Notes under the pieces: model-generated
What the model was told of the DNA's origin: nothing
Seen by the model: only the letters and a program-made list of their open reading frames with translations
Database searches by the model: none
Program-made: the position numbers and the translations under genes
NCBI GenBank assembly: GCA_030765045.1
Contig: CM060962.1
Span: forward strand, 160,443,972-160,507,971
Reading direction: 5' to 3'
DNA from: Tenodera sinensis
Lineage: Eukaryota > Arthropoda > Insecta > Mantodea > Mantidae
Length of the DNA: 64,000 nt
Shown here: in pieces, positions 37,420 through 48,039 of the stretch
Position numbering within the stretch: the first letter of the stretch is position 1
Layout: the number at the start of each line of letters is the position of its first letter

Positions 37420-38262
37420 TTAAGATTCTGGGAAGTTAAGACACATAAGCCCCTGAATGTCAATGGCTGTTATGCAACAATTGACAGTTTCATTGCCTGC
37501 ACAGGGTCACACATTAGTAAATAAGTAAACAATCCCCAGCCGCTCGGCGCTCAAGCTGTCTTGCGTCAGTCATCAGCTCATCGCTCAGGAAGATAAAGGA
37601 TAGAGGATAGGGAAGCAGACAAGGGTGGTTTGTTTGTAGGTACGTATATATACGGCCTGAAGCTGCGTAATATTGTTACGTTTTTATTAATCTTTTGCTA
37701 CAAAAATATATTTACAAACGTAATATCAGTGTCCAATATACCAGGTGAGTCAGTCACCCCTTATTTTCACTCATCAAACGCCATGTGCGCTTTAGTCCAG
37801 TTTTGTACTTACTAAAACGTATTCCTTGACGTTCTTAGACAGACAAATGCGCAAAATATAGAGGAACATCGGTTTAAGGGACAGAAACGTACTCCTCACT
37901 AAAGTACATCTCAAAAACATACGACTCGTCTAATGAGAGCGAATCCGGGTTTACAGCCGATTTTACAAACATTTTATTAGAGTATACACAGCAACGTAAT
38001 TCAGTAAACGAAAAAACGGACCTATTATATGAGTACATTAACAACATCAGATAAAAAGAAAATGGCGGATTCTTGTACTTAGAGCCGGGTTGGCTGCAAA
38101 AAATGACGGACACGACTTATGTACAAATATTAAAACGTCCAGCAAAGGTTTAAAACTGTCTTAAAGGGCTAAATTACGCTCGAAAAGTCGCGAGGTAGCA
38201 ATGGATAGCACCTGGCGTACTGGCTCTAGGCTTTGAACTCGAAATGTACTTTCAGTCAAGCC

Positions 38263-38332
38263 TCCAAATAGCTGAATAGAATTATCACTGTATTCTGTGC
38301 ACTAACCTCCGGGACACGGATTCGCGTCTCAA
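38263..38332 (+). other. tRNA-like module in CCAGG copy B (left side)
   Basis: Box A-like TAGCTGAATAGA (38269-38280) and box B-like GGATTCGCGTCTC (38318-38330), followed by a run of eight Ts at 38342-38349. Homologous to the module at 33266-33334 of copy A. Confidence 0.5.
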
Positions 38333-38570
38333 CATTATACATTTTTTTTCTGTTCATCAAAACTAGGAATACAAATTCACAATAATCTAATTTTCAAGTC
38401 TCTGAGGGTGTAGGATATAATTCAAAACGTTTTTGGTTGTCTGCATTTGGTAATAGAATAAATATGACTTCTCCCCATTGGACTGGCTTAATGTAGTATG
38501 TTATGAATGCCGACTCCCTTCACTCTCCACGTGTATGCTGTGGCACGATATTTTGTGCCATTCTTGCACC

Positions 38571-38752
38571 ATGTATTCGACAGACAAGTACGTTGATATG
38601 CCTTTGATCTACGGAGAAGAGGGGCTCTAATTACCTAGCTGTCGACGGGCCCTTAAGCCCTAATCACTCACTCATTCTACGGAGAAGCAACAGCCAAAGT
38701 GCAAGCAACTCAAAATCTATACCGCGAGAGATATCATCATATGCAACAATAC
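38571..38752 (+). pseudogene. Mariner/Tc3-like transposase N-terminus, interrupted
   Basis: It starts MYSTDKYVDMPLIYGEA, close to MYLTDEYVDMLLVYGEA of copy A, and continues after an interruption with TQNLYRERY. A 56-bp insertion at 38620-38675, flanked by 12-bp duplications, breaks it between GE and A. Everything after the RERY motif, including both catalytic blocks, is deleted. About 180 bp upstream of the start also match copy A, showing that the transposase belongs to this element. Confidence 0.75.
38620..38675. mobile_element. 56-bp insertion with perfect 12-bp TSD (truncated retroelement 3' end)
   Basis: TCTACGGAGAAG occurs at 38608-38619 and 38676-38687. The insert ends in a (TCAC)n-like tail (AATCACTCACTCAT), as expected for the extreme 3' end of a LINE or SINE. 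Copy A reads through the same site without it. Confidence 0.75.
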
Positions 38753-38863
38753 CATAAAGTAGAAATAAAACAATTACAAATTCAAATAATAATAGCTTTA
38801 CACATAATAATTGTTTAAGTAACGTTATTTGTAAATATCACGCAGTAAAAACATTAGTACATG

Positions 38864-38940
38864 CAGGGGACTCGAAGCACCTTTACAGCACATGGATTAC
38901 CTACTTACAAATCGTTCGCTCGTTCCAACTGAACTACCTA
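38864..38940 (-). other. tRNA-like module in CCAGG copy B (right side)
   Basis: Minus-strand box A TAGTTCAGTTGG (complement 38925-38936) and box B GCTTCGAGTCCC (complement 38867-38878), followed by TTTTT. Homologous to the module at 31505-31580 of copy A. Confidence 0.55.
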
Positions 38941-39085
38941 GTAACTGCAGTGATAACCGAAGACAAATACATTCATGTTGCATACTTGGAAGAAACCTAG
39001 CATAAGGGCCAATGTTTTCATGTTAGAATATAAAATGTGCATTGCATAAAACTGGAAAATATGGGGCATCTGATTCACCTGGTAT

Positions 39086-39700
39086 AAAAAGAATTTCATA
39101 AAAACGGTAGGTGTTGTGTGAAAACTGTTATCATTTTCAAAATCAGCGCCTTTACTGCCATATAAGTAGTACATTTTCATCAAAACCGGGTAAGTGTAGT
39201 TATTATAGACACTTTTATATCCCCACTACTTTTACGCCTGTTTTAAGCACTTTCAAGAGTGCTCGGGATAATTTCCAGCATGTATAGGATACTGAGGCGG
39301 GTGTTTCAGCCATTAGTTATATCTCTACCCCTTGAAGGATAGTTTCAGACATTGCGGGTGTATATTGGATCTCTGATGAGCATATTTTGAGCGCATTTAA
39401 ATTATTCTTTACTCTGGGACAGATGTTCTACTCACTTTTCAGTATGCTTCGTACCCTGGAGTAGATACTTTGACTCCTTAAAGATGTGCCAATATTCTAA
39501 CACAGACACTTTTCTGACTGCCAGGGGCATTCAGCACGTTTGCTTCAGTAACTTTGTCTTGTTTTAGAGGAATTCAGCCAGTTTGCACGTCATTTTATCC
39601 CGTTTTTACAAAAATGACTCAGTTCTTTCTTGCATTTTTAGGTATGTTCTAATATGATCTCCTGAATTTTATAGTTACACATATTTTTCGGCGAATTCTC
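39086..39700. other. Unassigned sequence
   Basis: No recognised gene, repeat or RNA. Confidence 0.5.
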
Positions 39701-39734
39701 CTGTTTTTCCAGTATGATCATGTGTGCAGCCTGT

Positions 39735-40840
39735 ATTGGTGGTGGCGGCGACGGAAGCGGCGGCGGCGGTGGTGGTGGCGGTGGTGGCGGCGGTGGTGGT
39801 GGTGGGCCTAGCGCTGGCGGTGTCGGTGGTGGTGATGCTGGCGGTGGCGGTGGTGGTGGTGGTGGCGGTGGTGGTGGTGGTGCTGCTGGTGGCGGCAGTG
39901 ACGTTGGGGTTAGCGCTAGCAGTGTCGGTGGTGGTGGTGGCGGTGGTGGTGGCGGTGGTGGCGGCGGTGGTGGTGGGCCTAGCGCTGGCGGTGTCGGTGG
40001 TGGTGATGCTGGCGGTGGCGGTGGCGGTGGTGGTGGTGGCGGTGGTGGTGGTGGCGGTGGTGGTGGTGGTGGTGGTGCTGGTGGCGGCAGTGGCGTTGGG
40101 GTTAGCAGTGTCGGTGGTGGTGGTGGCGGTGGTGGTGGCGGTGGTGGTGGTGGCGGTGGTGGTGATGGTGCTGGTGGCGGCAGTGGCGTTGGGGTTAGCG
40201 CTAGCAGTGTCGGTGGTGGTGGTGGTGGCGGTGGCGGCGGTGGCGGTGGTGGCGGTGGCGGTGGTGGTGATGGTGCTAGTGGCGGCAGTGGCGTTGGGGT
40301 TAGCGCTAGCAGTGTCGGTGGTGGTGGCGGTGGTGGTGGCGGTGGTGGTGGGGCTAGCGCTGGCGGTGTCGGTGGTGGTGGTGACGGTGGTGGTGGTGGC
40401 GGTGGTGGGGCTAGCGCTGGCGGTGTCGGTGGTGGTGGTGGCGGTGGTGGTGGCGGTGGTGGTGGGGCTAGCGCTGGCGGTGTCGGTGGTGGTGATGCTG
40501 GCGGTGGCGGTGGCGGTGGTGGTGGTGACGGTGGTGGTGGTGGCGGTGGTGGTGATGGTGCTGGTGGCGGCAGTGGCGTTGGGGTTAGCGCTAGCAGTGT
40601 CGGTGGTGGTGGTGGCGGTGGCGGCGGTGGCGGTGGTGGTGGTGGCGGTGGTGGTGATGGTGCTGGTGGCGGCAGTGGCGTTGGGGTTATCGCTAACAGT
40701 GTCGGTGGTGGTGGTGGCGGTGGCGGCGGTGGCGGTGGTGGTGGTGGCGGTGGTGGTGATGGTGCTGGTGGCGGCGGTGGTGGTGACAGTGGTGGTGGCG
40801 GTGGTGGTGGCGGTGGCGGCGGTGGCGTTGGTGGTGGTGC
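39735..40840. repeat. GGT/GGC trinucleotide minisatellite with longer internal blocks
   Basis: About 1.1 kb of GGT and GGC triplets. Two marker blocks recur: GGGGTTAGCGCTAGCAGTGT (about 39910, 40190, 40302, 40579, with variants at 40096 and 40685) and GCTAGCGCTGGCGGTGTCGG-like blocks (about 39808, 39979, 40352, 40409, 40467). The minus strand stays open for 488 codons of mostly Pro, and two plus frames stay open as Gly-rich and Val/Ala-rich. All three are open at once because the motif cannot form a stop, so no protein is claimed. Confidence 0.92.
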
Positions 40841-40849
40841 TCGTGATAT

Positions 40850-40987
40850 TCGTTCCTTTTTATTACTTTTTCTACTGGTAAATAGAGAAAGTATTGTATT
40901 CAACCCAAAAAATCGATGTCGAGATTTCACCGGAAATATATATTTCGAGACTCCCTGAATCAAAAAAAGTATTTTTAGAAAAAAGTC

Positions 40988-41075
<88 letters not shown>

Positions 41076-41785
41076 AGTCTGTGGACAGCATAACTCAAAA
41101 ACAAGTCGGCTAAAACCCAAGGTTGGTATTTTAAGTTTAATGCCTTTCAAGGATGCGACATGAAGATTTTGAAGAACATAGCTCCTGCCTAAACCACTTT
41201 ACATGGAAAATGTTTCGAAAATTTTGATTTTTTTGAAAATGGCTCTAACGATTTTGATTAAAATGCCATATGTTTAAGATATTTGTATGACAAATGAAAT
41301 GTATATTTTGAATTTTCTGCCTATAGCCTATGTCGTCCTGTTTACTCTGGATGACTTTGGAATAACTGATGAACCGTAAAAGATAGACAAAGTCTTGCTA
41401 TACAAAAAAATGTAGATCTCACCAAAACACACAATTTATGTCTTTTTTTTGCAGAGTGAACCATTTCGAAGATATTCCTGGTTATTTCTGTCAGTTTCGG
41501 AAAACTTAAAACTTTCGTGAAATGGAACATAGTTGTTCAGTTTTTTATGTTAAGCGTACCAAGAGAACAGGATCTCAAAGTTTTAAAAGATTTGACTATC
41601 ACTCAAAGTCTACTGTATTCCCATATTTCCCTTATACCTGCAAGGAAATACGCAATAACGTAATTTCTGCAAATGTTTATCTCAACTAACACGAAGAAGA
41701 TATAGGAATAAGAGTTTGTAAGAATGGTTAATACAAGAGTAGAGAATGTCACATGAGTGCAACATACCAGATTTTTATTTGTATT
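40850..41785 (+). mobile_element. Interspersed repeat 'R', copy 1
   Basis: It begins near CTTTTTCTACTGGTAAATAG and ends near CATACCAGATTTTTAT. It is shared with 61562-62373 plus 63658-63775 and with 54880-55622 (inverted); fragments occur at 43.9, 48.1 and 56.7 kb. A microsatellite sits about 140 bp from its start in every copy that covers that point. No open reading frame is conserved. It may be the non-coding end of a larger element. Confidence 0.75.
40991..41074. repeat. Compound microsatellite (GT)28 (CTGT)7 within R copy 1
   Basis: Pure GT dinucleotides at 40991-41046, then CTGT tetranucleotides at 41047-41074. Confidence 0.95.
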
Positions 41786-42778
41786 GTTATGGTAAATGGG
41801 TTTGATTTTGATGATGATGGCGGTGCTGTTGCTCATGGAGATGGTGTCGTTAATATCTTTTAAGTTAATTTGCTGTTCCTCCTTTCTTATTTTTTGTTTT
41901 ATAGCCTTTTATTTTATATATTGTTATTATTTTTAAATTAAAAGGTCTTCGATGTTTTGATAGAGACTATGCTTTTGAAACTTTCAAATACTTATAATGA
42001 TAATATTTCTAGTATGGCTTGCTTGAAGATACCCACTATATGACCCTGAATGCAACGTAGAAGGAAAATGACTATAGAAAATATTGAAAGGGCTGGAACT
42101 ATAAAAGAGAAATAAACAAGAATGTAATGCATGCTAGATGGAGAGAAGATATTAATAAAGACGATTTAAAGGATCGCATTCGAATAGAGGCGAGAAAAAA
42201 TTGAAAGCCTGAGACTCATAAAAGATAAATAAATAGGAATAAAATGTATTTAAGGTAGAAAGTATTGAAACCGGAAAAAAGAAATAAATACTTTTATGAT
42301 AATCAACGAAGAAAGAGGAAGAGAAAAAGCAATATTAAAATGATGCAAGGAAAAGAGAAAAATAGTGAAAGAAGAAAAGTGATTGTTGAAACGATAATGA
42401 TGGTGTTGGTGGTAATAAGGGTATAGATGGCCATGTGAATGCTTTATTTTTAGTATCCTTTATTTTATGGGAAGCGTGGGCTGCTTCTCTGTGTGTTCTA
42501 GAAACTAAGTCTTCTACTACTCATTGTTGCCTATGATTACGCTGTGAGACGGTAGCGGTTATGATAGTTATGCCGAAGGTTGTATTATGATTGTTATGGG
42601 GGACGGTTTTGGTGATGAGATGTTAAAAGTAGTGCCAGAGGCCTTAGTTATGATTGTATTAATGAAAGCAGGGGATAATAAGGGCGTCACGTTTTATGGA
42701 TGTGCACATAAATGATTGTAAAGCATAAAAATGACTATAAAATGCTGAAAAAGGTAAGAAATATGGACATCTGTAATA
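41786..42778. repeat. AT/GA-rich stretch with weak diverged repeats
   Basis: Purine-rich DNA. Two or three diverged units around 42070-42330 share a GAAA.ATTGAAAG core, then ACT(C)ATAAAAGA and AAATAAA. The similarity is moderate and the unit is about 115 bp. Nothing else was recognised. Confidence 0.35.
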
Positions 42779-43078
42779 CTAAGTCCTTGGTTGAAAGATT
42801 ACTTTTGATAACATTGTAAAAACTATTTCGACCACTTGAATATCATCTGCCAGAACCTCTGCAAGGCTGACCGGCAGTTGCAGACTCCCGAAGATGTCAC
42901 AGAGAAAGACCTCTAGCAACACATGACAAACCAAAAGACCTTTGCTACACAGCGGACAAACAGGAGCAGTAAGAAGTAACCGTCTATAAAATTGCAGTGG
43001 CCAATATGCAACCGAGCCAAGATGATCTTGCGACGGGATACACGAGAGCAGGTTACTGGTTATCGGAATTTCCTTCAC
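42779..43078 (-). pseudogene. Probable LINE ORF2 C-terminal fragment
   Basis: The minus strand reads FYRRLLLTAPVCPLCSKG and then VSLAEVLADDIQVVEIVFTM. A CPLC zinc-binding half-site followed by a leucine-rich end is the usual C-terminus of LINE ORF2 proteins, where a CCHC motif precedes the stop. The expected HxxxxC partner is distorted (VCHVLLEVFLC). No RT or RNase H sequence is attached. The assignment is tentative. Confidence 0.4.
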
Positions 43079-43854
43079 TCCTCAGAGCGTGTTTCCGCGT
43101 AGACCTGACCACTCTTTGCACCAGCGCGACAGCACCGCTCTCCGCACTTCATATCTAAAGTCTTCCTAAGTAACACGGGATATTGTAATACTGTTTGCAG
43201 AGCTTGATAATTCCTAGTCTTTGGAGGGGTTGGCAGAAACATTGGGAGAAGTTTATACCCCTAAAAAGGGACTATGTCGAGAAATACAAATTTTGTGTTT
43301 GAAAAAATTGACGTCTTCAATCATAACATAGCAGTATTCAACCGCCCTCTTACGATTTATAGACTTAATATACAAACGTTTATAAATTTAATTGTAACAC
43401 ATTCCGATTAAGCATTCTTTCATGTATTAAAATGTGCAAAGATGGCGACGTGAGCGCCCAATAAGAGCTTTACTGTGTTCTTGGATTGGCTGTAAATCAT
43501 GTACAAGGAAATGTTCGGCCTTACCTTCGGCGTCACGACGATGTTCTCACCTACATGTGAGCATCGTCAAGTGGGACAGACAGTTACGAGAAACTGGTAC
43601 TCTTTTGTTTACCCTTGGGAAGCACAGCAAAAGAAATGTATCTGGGGAAAACGTGGAAAAGTTTCGTATGGCATTCATAAGAATTTAGAAGTAAATTCGA
43701 CGCGCCATTGTAGAGCTTGGCATTCCACGGTTCACGGTTTATGGTGTAGTTGGCAAACGTTACGTCTACGGGCCTACAAGATGCAATTACATCAGGCAAC
43801 TTATCCCCTGTCGTTTACATTTATCCACACATGGACCTCTTTATACATTCAATT
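43079..43854. other. Unassigned sequence
   Basis: Overlapping frames of up to 160 codons exist at 43434-43981, but I recognise no domain and they run into an R fragment. Confidence 0.4.
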
Positions 43855-43975
43855 TTTTTTATTCAGGGGGCGCGCGCGAAGGTCTTTTCTGAAGCATGTA
43901 TTTCTGGCAAAATCTCGATATGGAATTTTTGCGTGGAATGTAATACCTAAGTGGATGCTACAGAAAGTAAAAATT
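43855..43975 (-). mobile_element. R repeat fragment (diverged)
   Basis: ATTCAGGGGGCGCG, then TATTTCTGGCAAAATCTCGA and CAGAAAGTAAAAA, match the complement of the R start region (TATTTCCGGTGAAATCTCGA and AGAGAAAGTAAAAA) with many substitutions. Confidence 0.6.
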
Positions 43976-44241
43976 AGCTGAGTATAAATGGCATACTTCT
44001 GACAATAATTATATTTATTGTTTTCCTACTCCACGTATAAATAACTGTAACGGGGTTGGGAAACCACTTGTAAGAGAGTACGTTGGGTGCCACTTTTGTG
44101 ACGGTCTCTTTTCTGTCACATGAAATGCCTTGCTAGCTCATCCGGTGCAGTAGCTGCCTCTCCGCTGTGCGCCGCTGCGTTGATCTTGATTGGGATTGGG
44201 TAGGCATGAGTAGGATATTTCTCAGGCGCGAGGTTAGATGA

Positions 44242-45994
44242 TCGACGTCCTCACGGGGAGGCGGATCGGCTTCCCATCATCAAACCAAGTGAGCTCCAGG
44301 GCGTACTCCGGCGCCTCGACCGCAAAAAGGCTGCGGGGCCTGACGGGTTAACCCCTGCCATGCTCCGCCACCTTCCTTTCAAGGCCGTGCTCTTCCTCAC
44401 TAAGGTCTTCAATATGTGCCTCGCCCTTAGTCACTTTCCACGCGAGTGGAAGGAGGCCCGGGTGATCTGCATATTGAAGCCAGGGAAAGACCCGGTTCAT
44501 CCTGCCAACTACCGATCCATAAGTCTCCTGTCTGTACTCTCGAAAGTACTCGAGAGGCTTATCCTAGTCCGCTTGTCTCCCATCTTAGGGGACATTCAAG
44601 CCATCCCTCCCCATCAGTTTGGGTTCCGGCCTGGCCACTCAACATCTCAGCAGTTGCTGCGTGTGGTGGAGGCAGCTGCCCTGGGTTTCCAGGACAAAGC
44701 CTATACCGCCGCGGTTTCTCTAGATGTTGAGAAGGCCTTCTCTACGACCTGGCATGCCGGTCTCCTCCGCAAACTCATCCAACTGGAGCTACCCACACGC
44801 CTAATACACCTGCTACACTCATTCCTAAAACATAGATCCTTTGTGGTCGCAGTTGCGGGAACCAAATCCACACGAAGGCCAATCAGAGGCGGAGTCCCTG
44901 AAGGTTCTGTATTGTCCCCTACGCTGTTCAGCGTATATGTGGCCGACATTCCATCCGAGCAGCACGTTAACATAGCCCAGTATGCTGACGACGTGCTGCT
45001 ATACTGTACAAATAAACACCCTCGCAGAACCTTTCTCCCCATACAGCGACACCTCCGCCTCATCCAAGAGTGGTGTAGGCATTGGCGATTGTCCATCAAC
45101 CCGGAGAAAAGCCGCGCCATACTTTTCACCAAACGCCGCTTTCCCGCCAACTTCCCCACATTCACATACCTTCGCCGAAGGATTGAGTGGGTAGATTCCC
45201 TTACCTACCTGGGAGTAAAGCTCGACAAGGGCCTAACTTTTCGGGGACACATCAACAACCTATCAGCGCGGACCAGCGGGGCAATTGCCTCACTGTACCC
45301 CATGCTGCGGTCGGGGATGCCAATTCCCTTAAAGTTACGCCTCTTTCGGGCTCTCATTATCCCTATCCTCCTGTATGCCTGCGAAATCTGGGGCATGGCT
45401 GCAGACACCCACCTCCTGCGTCTGCAACGTATACAGAATAGAGGTCTTCGTGTAATCTACTCTGTATACCGTAGATTCCCTACGAGACTACTGCACGAAG
45501 CCTCGTCCCTCCCGTACGTGGAGGACGAAATTAGGTGCCGGGCAACTAAATTCTACGACCAGTTTCCACAACATCGGAGCGCCCTGGTTAGGTCTCTTGG
45601 ACTATATCCCTAGAGAACGCACGCTTGTGCGACACCGGGTTCCCCGCATGGCTTGCGGGCACCCCCGGTAACACAGGAGCTACCCCATCAACAGCGTAAG
45701 CTGAGCTCCTTACAGTCCTTCCAAGAGTAGTTTGGAAGTCCAAAATGTTTCGCCAAATATCCATATTTGGACCACCCATCAGCAGTGCCCAACGGTAGTT
45801 GCATGCTGAAATTAACAACCGATGAGGAGCATAAACATATGCTACCTCCTAATAACCCTCAATCCTCATCCTTCACCAGCCATCCTATAACATCCTAATC
45901 CCGTCATACAGTGGTTAAGCCCTAAAAGGGCAGGTACACGAATGACACACCTCGGGCTGTTCTCAGCCTGCCATCTGGTAGTCTAGTCTAGTCT
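44242..45994 (+). mobile_element. Jockey-like LINE, 5'-truncated, with perfect 11-bp TSD
   Basis: AGGTTAGATGA is found at 44231-44241 and 45995-46005. The insert contains a reverse transcriptase frame, then about 380 bp of 3' UTR, and ends with a (GTCTA)n-type tail (45981-45994). 5' truncation, a 3' short-repeat tail and the TSD indicate target-primed reverse transcription. The endonuclease domain and any ORF1 are lost. Confidence 0.92.
44243..45613 (+). CDS. Reverse transcriptase (Jockey-type LINE ORF2), partial
   Basis: The frame is open from the truncation point; before the first Met (44360) it already encodes LRRLDRKKAAGPDGLTPAML, the RT-1 block. Counting from that Met: REWKEARVICILKPGKD (28-44), NYRSISLLSVLSKVLERL (50-67), QFGFRPGHST (86-95), LDVEKAF with first catalytic Asp122, GVPEGSVLSPTLF (178-190, usually GVPQGS) and AQYADDVLLY with Asp210/Asp211. 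Thumb motifs LTYLGVKLDKGLTF and LLYACEIWG follow. RT copies the LINE RNA at the nicked target. No internal stop interrupts the 456 codons, so the insertion is fairly recent, but without endonuclease it cannot move itself. Q-to-E in the PQGS motif is unusual and may lower activity. Confidence 0.9.
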   Translation, partial: RRPHGEADRLPIIKPSELQGVLRRLDRKKAAGPDGLTPAMLRHLPFKAVLFLTKVFNMCLALSHFPREWKEARVICILKPGKDPVHPANYRSISLLSVLSKVLERLILVRLSPILGDIQAIPPHQFGFRPGHSTSQQLLRVVEAAALGFQDKAYTAAVSLDVEKAFSTTWHAGLLRKLIQLELPTRLIHLLHSFLKHRSFVVAVAGTKSTRRPIRGGVPEGSVLSPTLFSVYVADIPSEQHVNIAQYADDVLLYCTNKHPRRTFLPIQRHLRLIQEWCRHWRLSINPEKSRAILFTKRRFPANFPTFTYLRRRIEWVDSLTYLGVKLDKGLTFRGHINNLSARTSGAIASLYPMLRSGMPIPLKLRLFRALIIPILLYACEIWGMAADTHLLRLQRIQNRGLRVIYSVYRRFPTRLLHEASSLPYVEDEIRCRATKFYDQFPQHRSALVRSLGLYP

Positions 45995-46005
45995 AGGTTA
46001 GATGA

Positions 46006-46828
46006 CAAACACAGCTCAGACGTTTTGTGATTTTATTCTCCCCCACGTCATTGCCTCGAAGTGCCGACCTGAGCGAGTTTCTGGTATTGCGTTTTAAGAT
46101 CGCTATTTACTTCTCCTCACGCTAATTTACTGTCGCCTTTCACACATCGACGTTTTTGGCGCGAAACTATCATATTCGCGATACAGGTTCACCCTCGTAG
46201 CGACATCGCAACAAACAGAGTCAGCCCCGTTCTCTTCCAAGTTTTCCTATTTATGTATCTCACCCCCGCACTTTCTCTCTAGTCCCGTTATGGGGGAGGG
46301 GTGTATTTTCCCCAGCTGTGTCCTTGGACTTTAGGCAAAACGTTCCTCGGCGCGAGATGACAAAAGATGTTTGTCCTCTGGCCTTCAGAAATGTGCTCAG
46401 GTCAACATACTTTCAAGAGGCGGCTTCTTTACACAGTTTATAATACAAATTATACTTATACCCAAAAGTCTTATATTTACATTCTGATTCTAAAATTACA
46501 AATTATATATATACACACATAGAAGTTCCCGTCTCATAACTAAGTACTGTTTAACTTCAGAAGCACTTTGTTTAATTAAGACATCCTATGTAACTATATT
46601 ATATTAAGATTGGAGTACAAGATAGGTTGCTAACCTTGATGTAAAATACCCATCATAATCACCTTTAAGTTTTATGTACTGTATGAATGTATTAAACATA
46701 AGAACGCAGAAAAAGCAAGCATTCCACTTTTGAAGCAACTACAAAGTAAGAATTAAATAACCAGCAGCATTATGACCTATATGGTTGCTACGCATAAGGA
46801 GTCAGTTCAATGAAACTGCAAATTACAG
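46006..46828. other. Unassigned sequence
   Basis: No recognised feature. The first bases are the continuation of the LINE target site. Confidence 0.5.
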
Positions 46829-46900
46829 AGCGGCATGGCCTTTGCGGTAACCTGTGAAGCTCGCATTCCGCAAGTTCTGGGTTTGATTTGCATCGACAGC
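46829..46900 (+). other. Possible tRNA-derived SINE head
   Basis: GCATGGCCTTTGCGG could be a degenerate box A, and GGGTTTGATTTGC lies near box B spacing. The following CTGGGGGTTTTAGTGGTATT resembles bodies of insect SINEs. The evidence is weak. Confidence 0.3.
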
Positions 46901-48035
46901 CCACTTTAACCTGGGGGTTTTAGTGGTATTTCCTGGTCAGTAGGCGAATACTCATCTACCACGATTTTCTTTCCATCATTTTCCTTTCATTGTGTTTCCT
47001 TATTTCCACGTGTGCTTCTGGGTTTCGGACAGGTGGTGCGCATGCTTGCTCAAAGGAAATAGTATTCCTGTGGACACAAAGAGGTTTCTTGGTCAACGGG
47101 TCGTTCATCGCTCTCTAGGCAGCTCCAGCAGTGGGATAGGTCTTCTTTGAGACTTCCGGGCGTCTCTGGCACTATCTGCCTGCGGTCTGTGTGGTTCCTT
47201 CACTTTATCCCTTTCCTCCAGAGGTGTTACTCACAAGAGACTTACGTAGATCGCAGTGCGCGGGATGTTCTCCTCTGTTGTATAACCTGTTCCTACTTAT
47301 AAACTGCAAATTCGCAACAAACATTGTGATTCGAACGCAGTAATTGTACTCACTCGATCATAATTATTCAATCATGTATGCACCTATATAACCTGTTGGG
47401 CTTATGTTATTCTCTCTCTCTCTCTCTCTCTCATATACACACAAACGCACAGGCATGAAGATACACATGCCTATATAGTATGAGCGTCATATATATCGCG
47501 TCAGATCCGTATTTCGAATTTCGGCAGTGATTAGCGTGCTTCAAATCTGACTGTACTTTTTAACACACGATCACGACAGAATAATTATTTCAGCAACAAA
47601 AATCTAGGAGAAATTGTTTTCTTAGCAACTTTCTGTCACTTTTGACAGTTTCTTAAAAATACAACCAACCACGACAATGTATTCCCGTCTTCAGCAAGAT
47701 GTACTATGATTCCTTCAAGTTTTCAATATCATTGGTAGGTATTATGTTCTCATCCGACTTTCTTTTTAATTTGATGCAGACTTAGCACGTGCTAACGACA
47801 GGATTTTATAGGACTGTCGGTCGGTCGGTCGTTTACTCAGTACCCAAATAGCAATGAATGGACCGAGCCAGGTGTTTCCAAACAGCTGCTTCATATTCTC
47901 GGGAGGTGTAATAAGAAATCTTGCCAAGTTAATTAGACTTTGGTTTCCTCAAATTAATGTTTTCATTTTTCATCCGGACCGTGCAGATGCAGAAGAAACC
48001 AGAAATTGGGAAATTGATCAGCGACTCCTCCGTCT
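46901..48035. other. Unassigned sequence with a (CT)n microsatellite
   Basis: TCTC repeats at 47411-47432 and a (TCGG)4 run near 47817-47830; otherwise nothing was recognised. Confidence 0.5.
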
Positions 48036-48039
48036 TTTC

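Larger units (their letters stand above)
37741..39082 (+). mobile_element. TA-flanked DNA transposon 'CCAGG', copy B (internally deleted)
   Basis: The left end is CCAGGTGAGTCAG; the right end is complementary to CCAGGTGAATCAG. TA lies on both sides (37739-37740 and 39083-39084). Left and right subterminal regions match copy A in inverse orientation, including TTAGTCCAGTTTTG and AACATACGACTCGT. Length is 1,342 bp, half of copy A, because the transposase body after its first 40 or so codons is missing. Confidence 0.85.

Noticed and set aside
39638..41104. A 488-codon proline-rich frame on the minus strand, plus Gly-rich and Val/Ala-rich frames on the plus strand
   Set aside because: All arise from the GGT/GGC array, which cannot form stop codons; three frames are open at once and the minus frame also runs through GT and CTGT microsatellites.
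43434..43981. A 160-codon plus-strand frame as a host gene
   Set aside because: No recognisable domain, no support for exon structure, and its 3' part overlaps an inverted R fragment.
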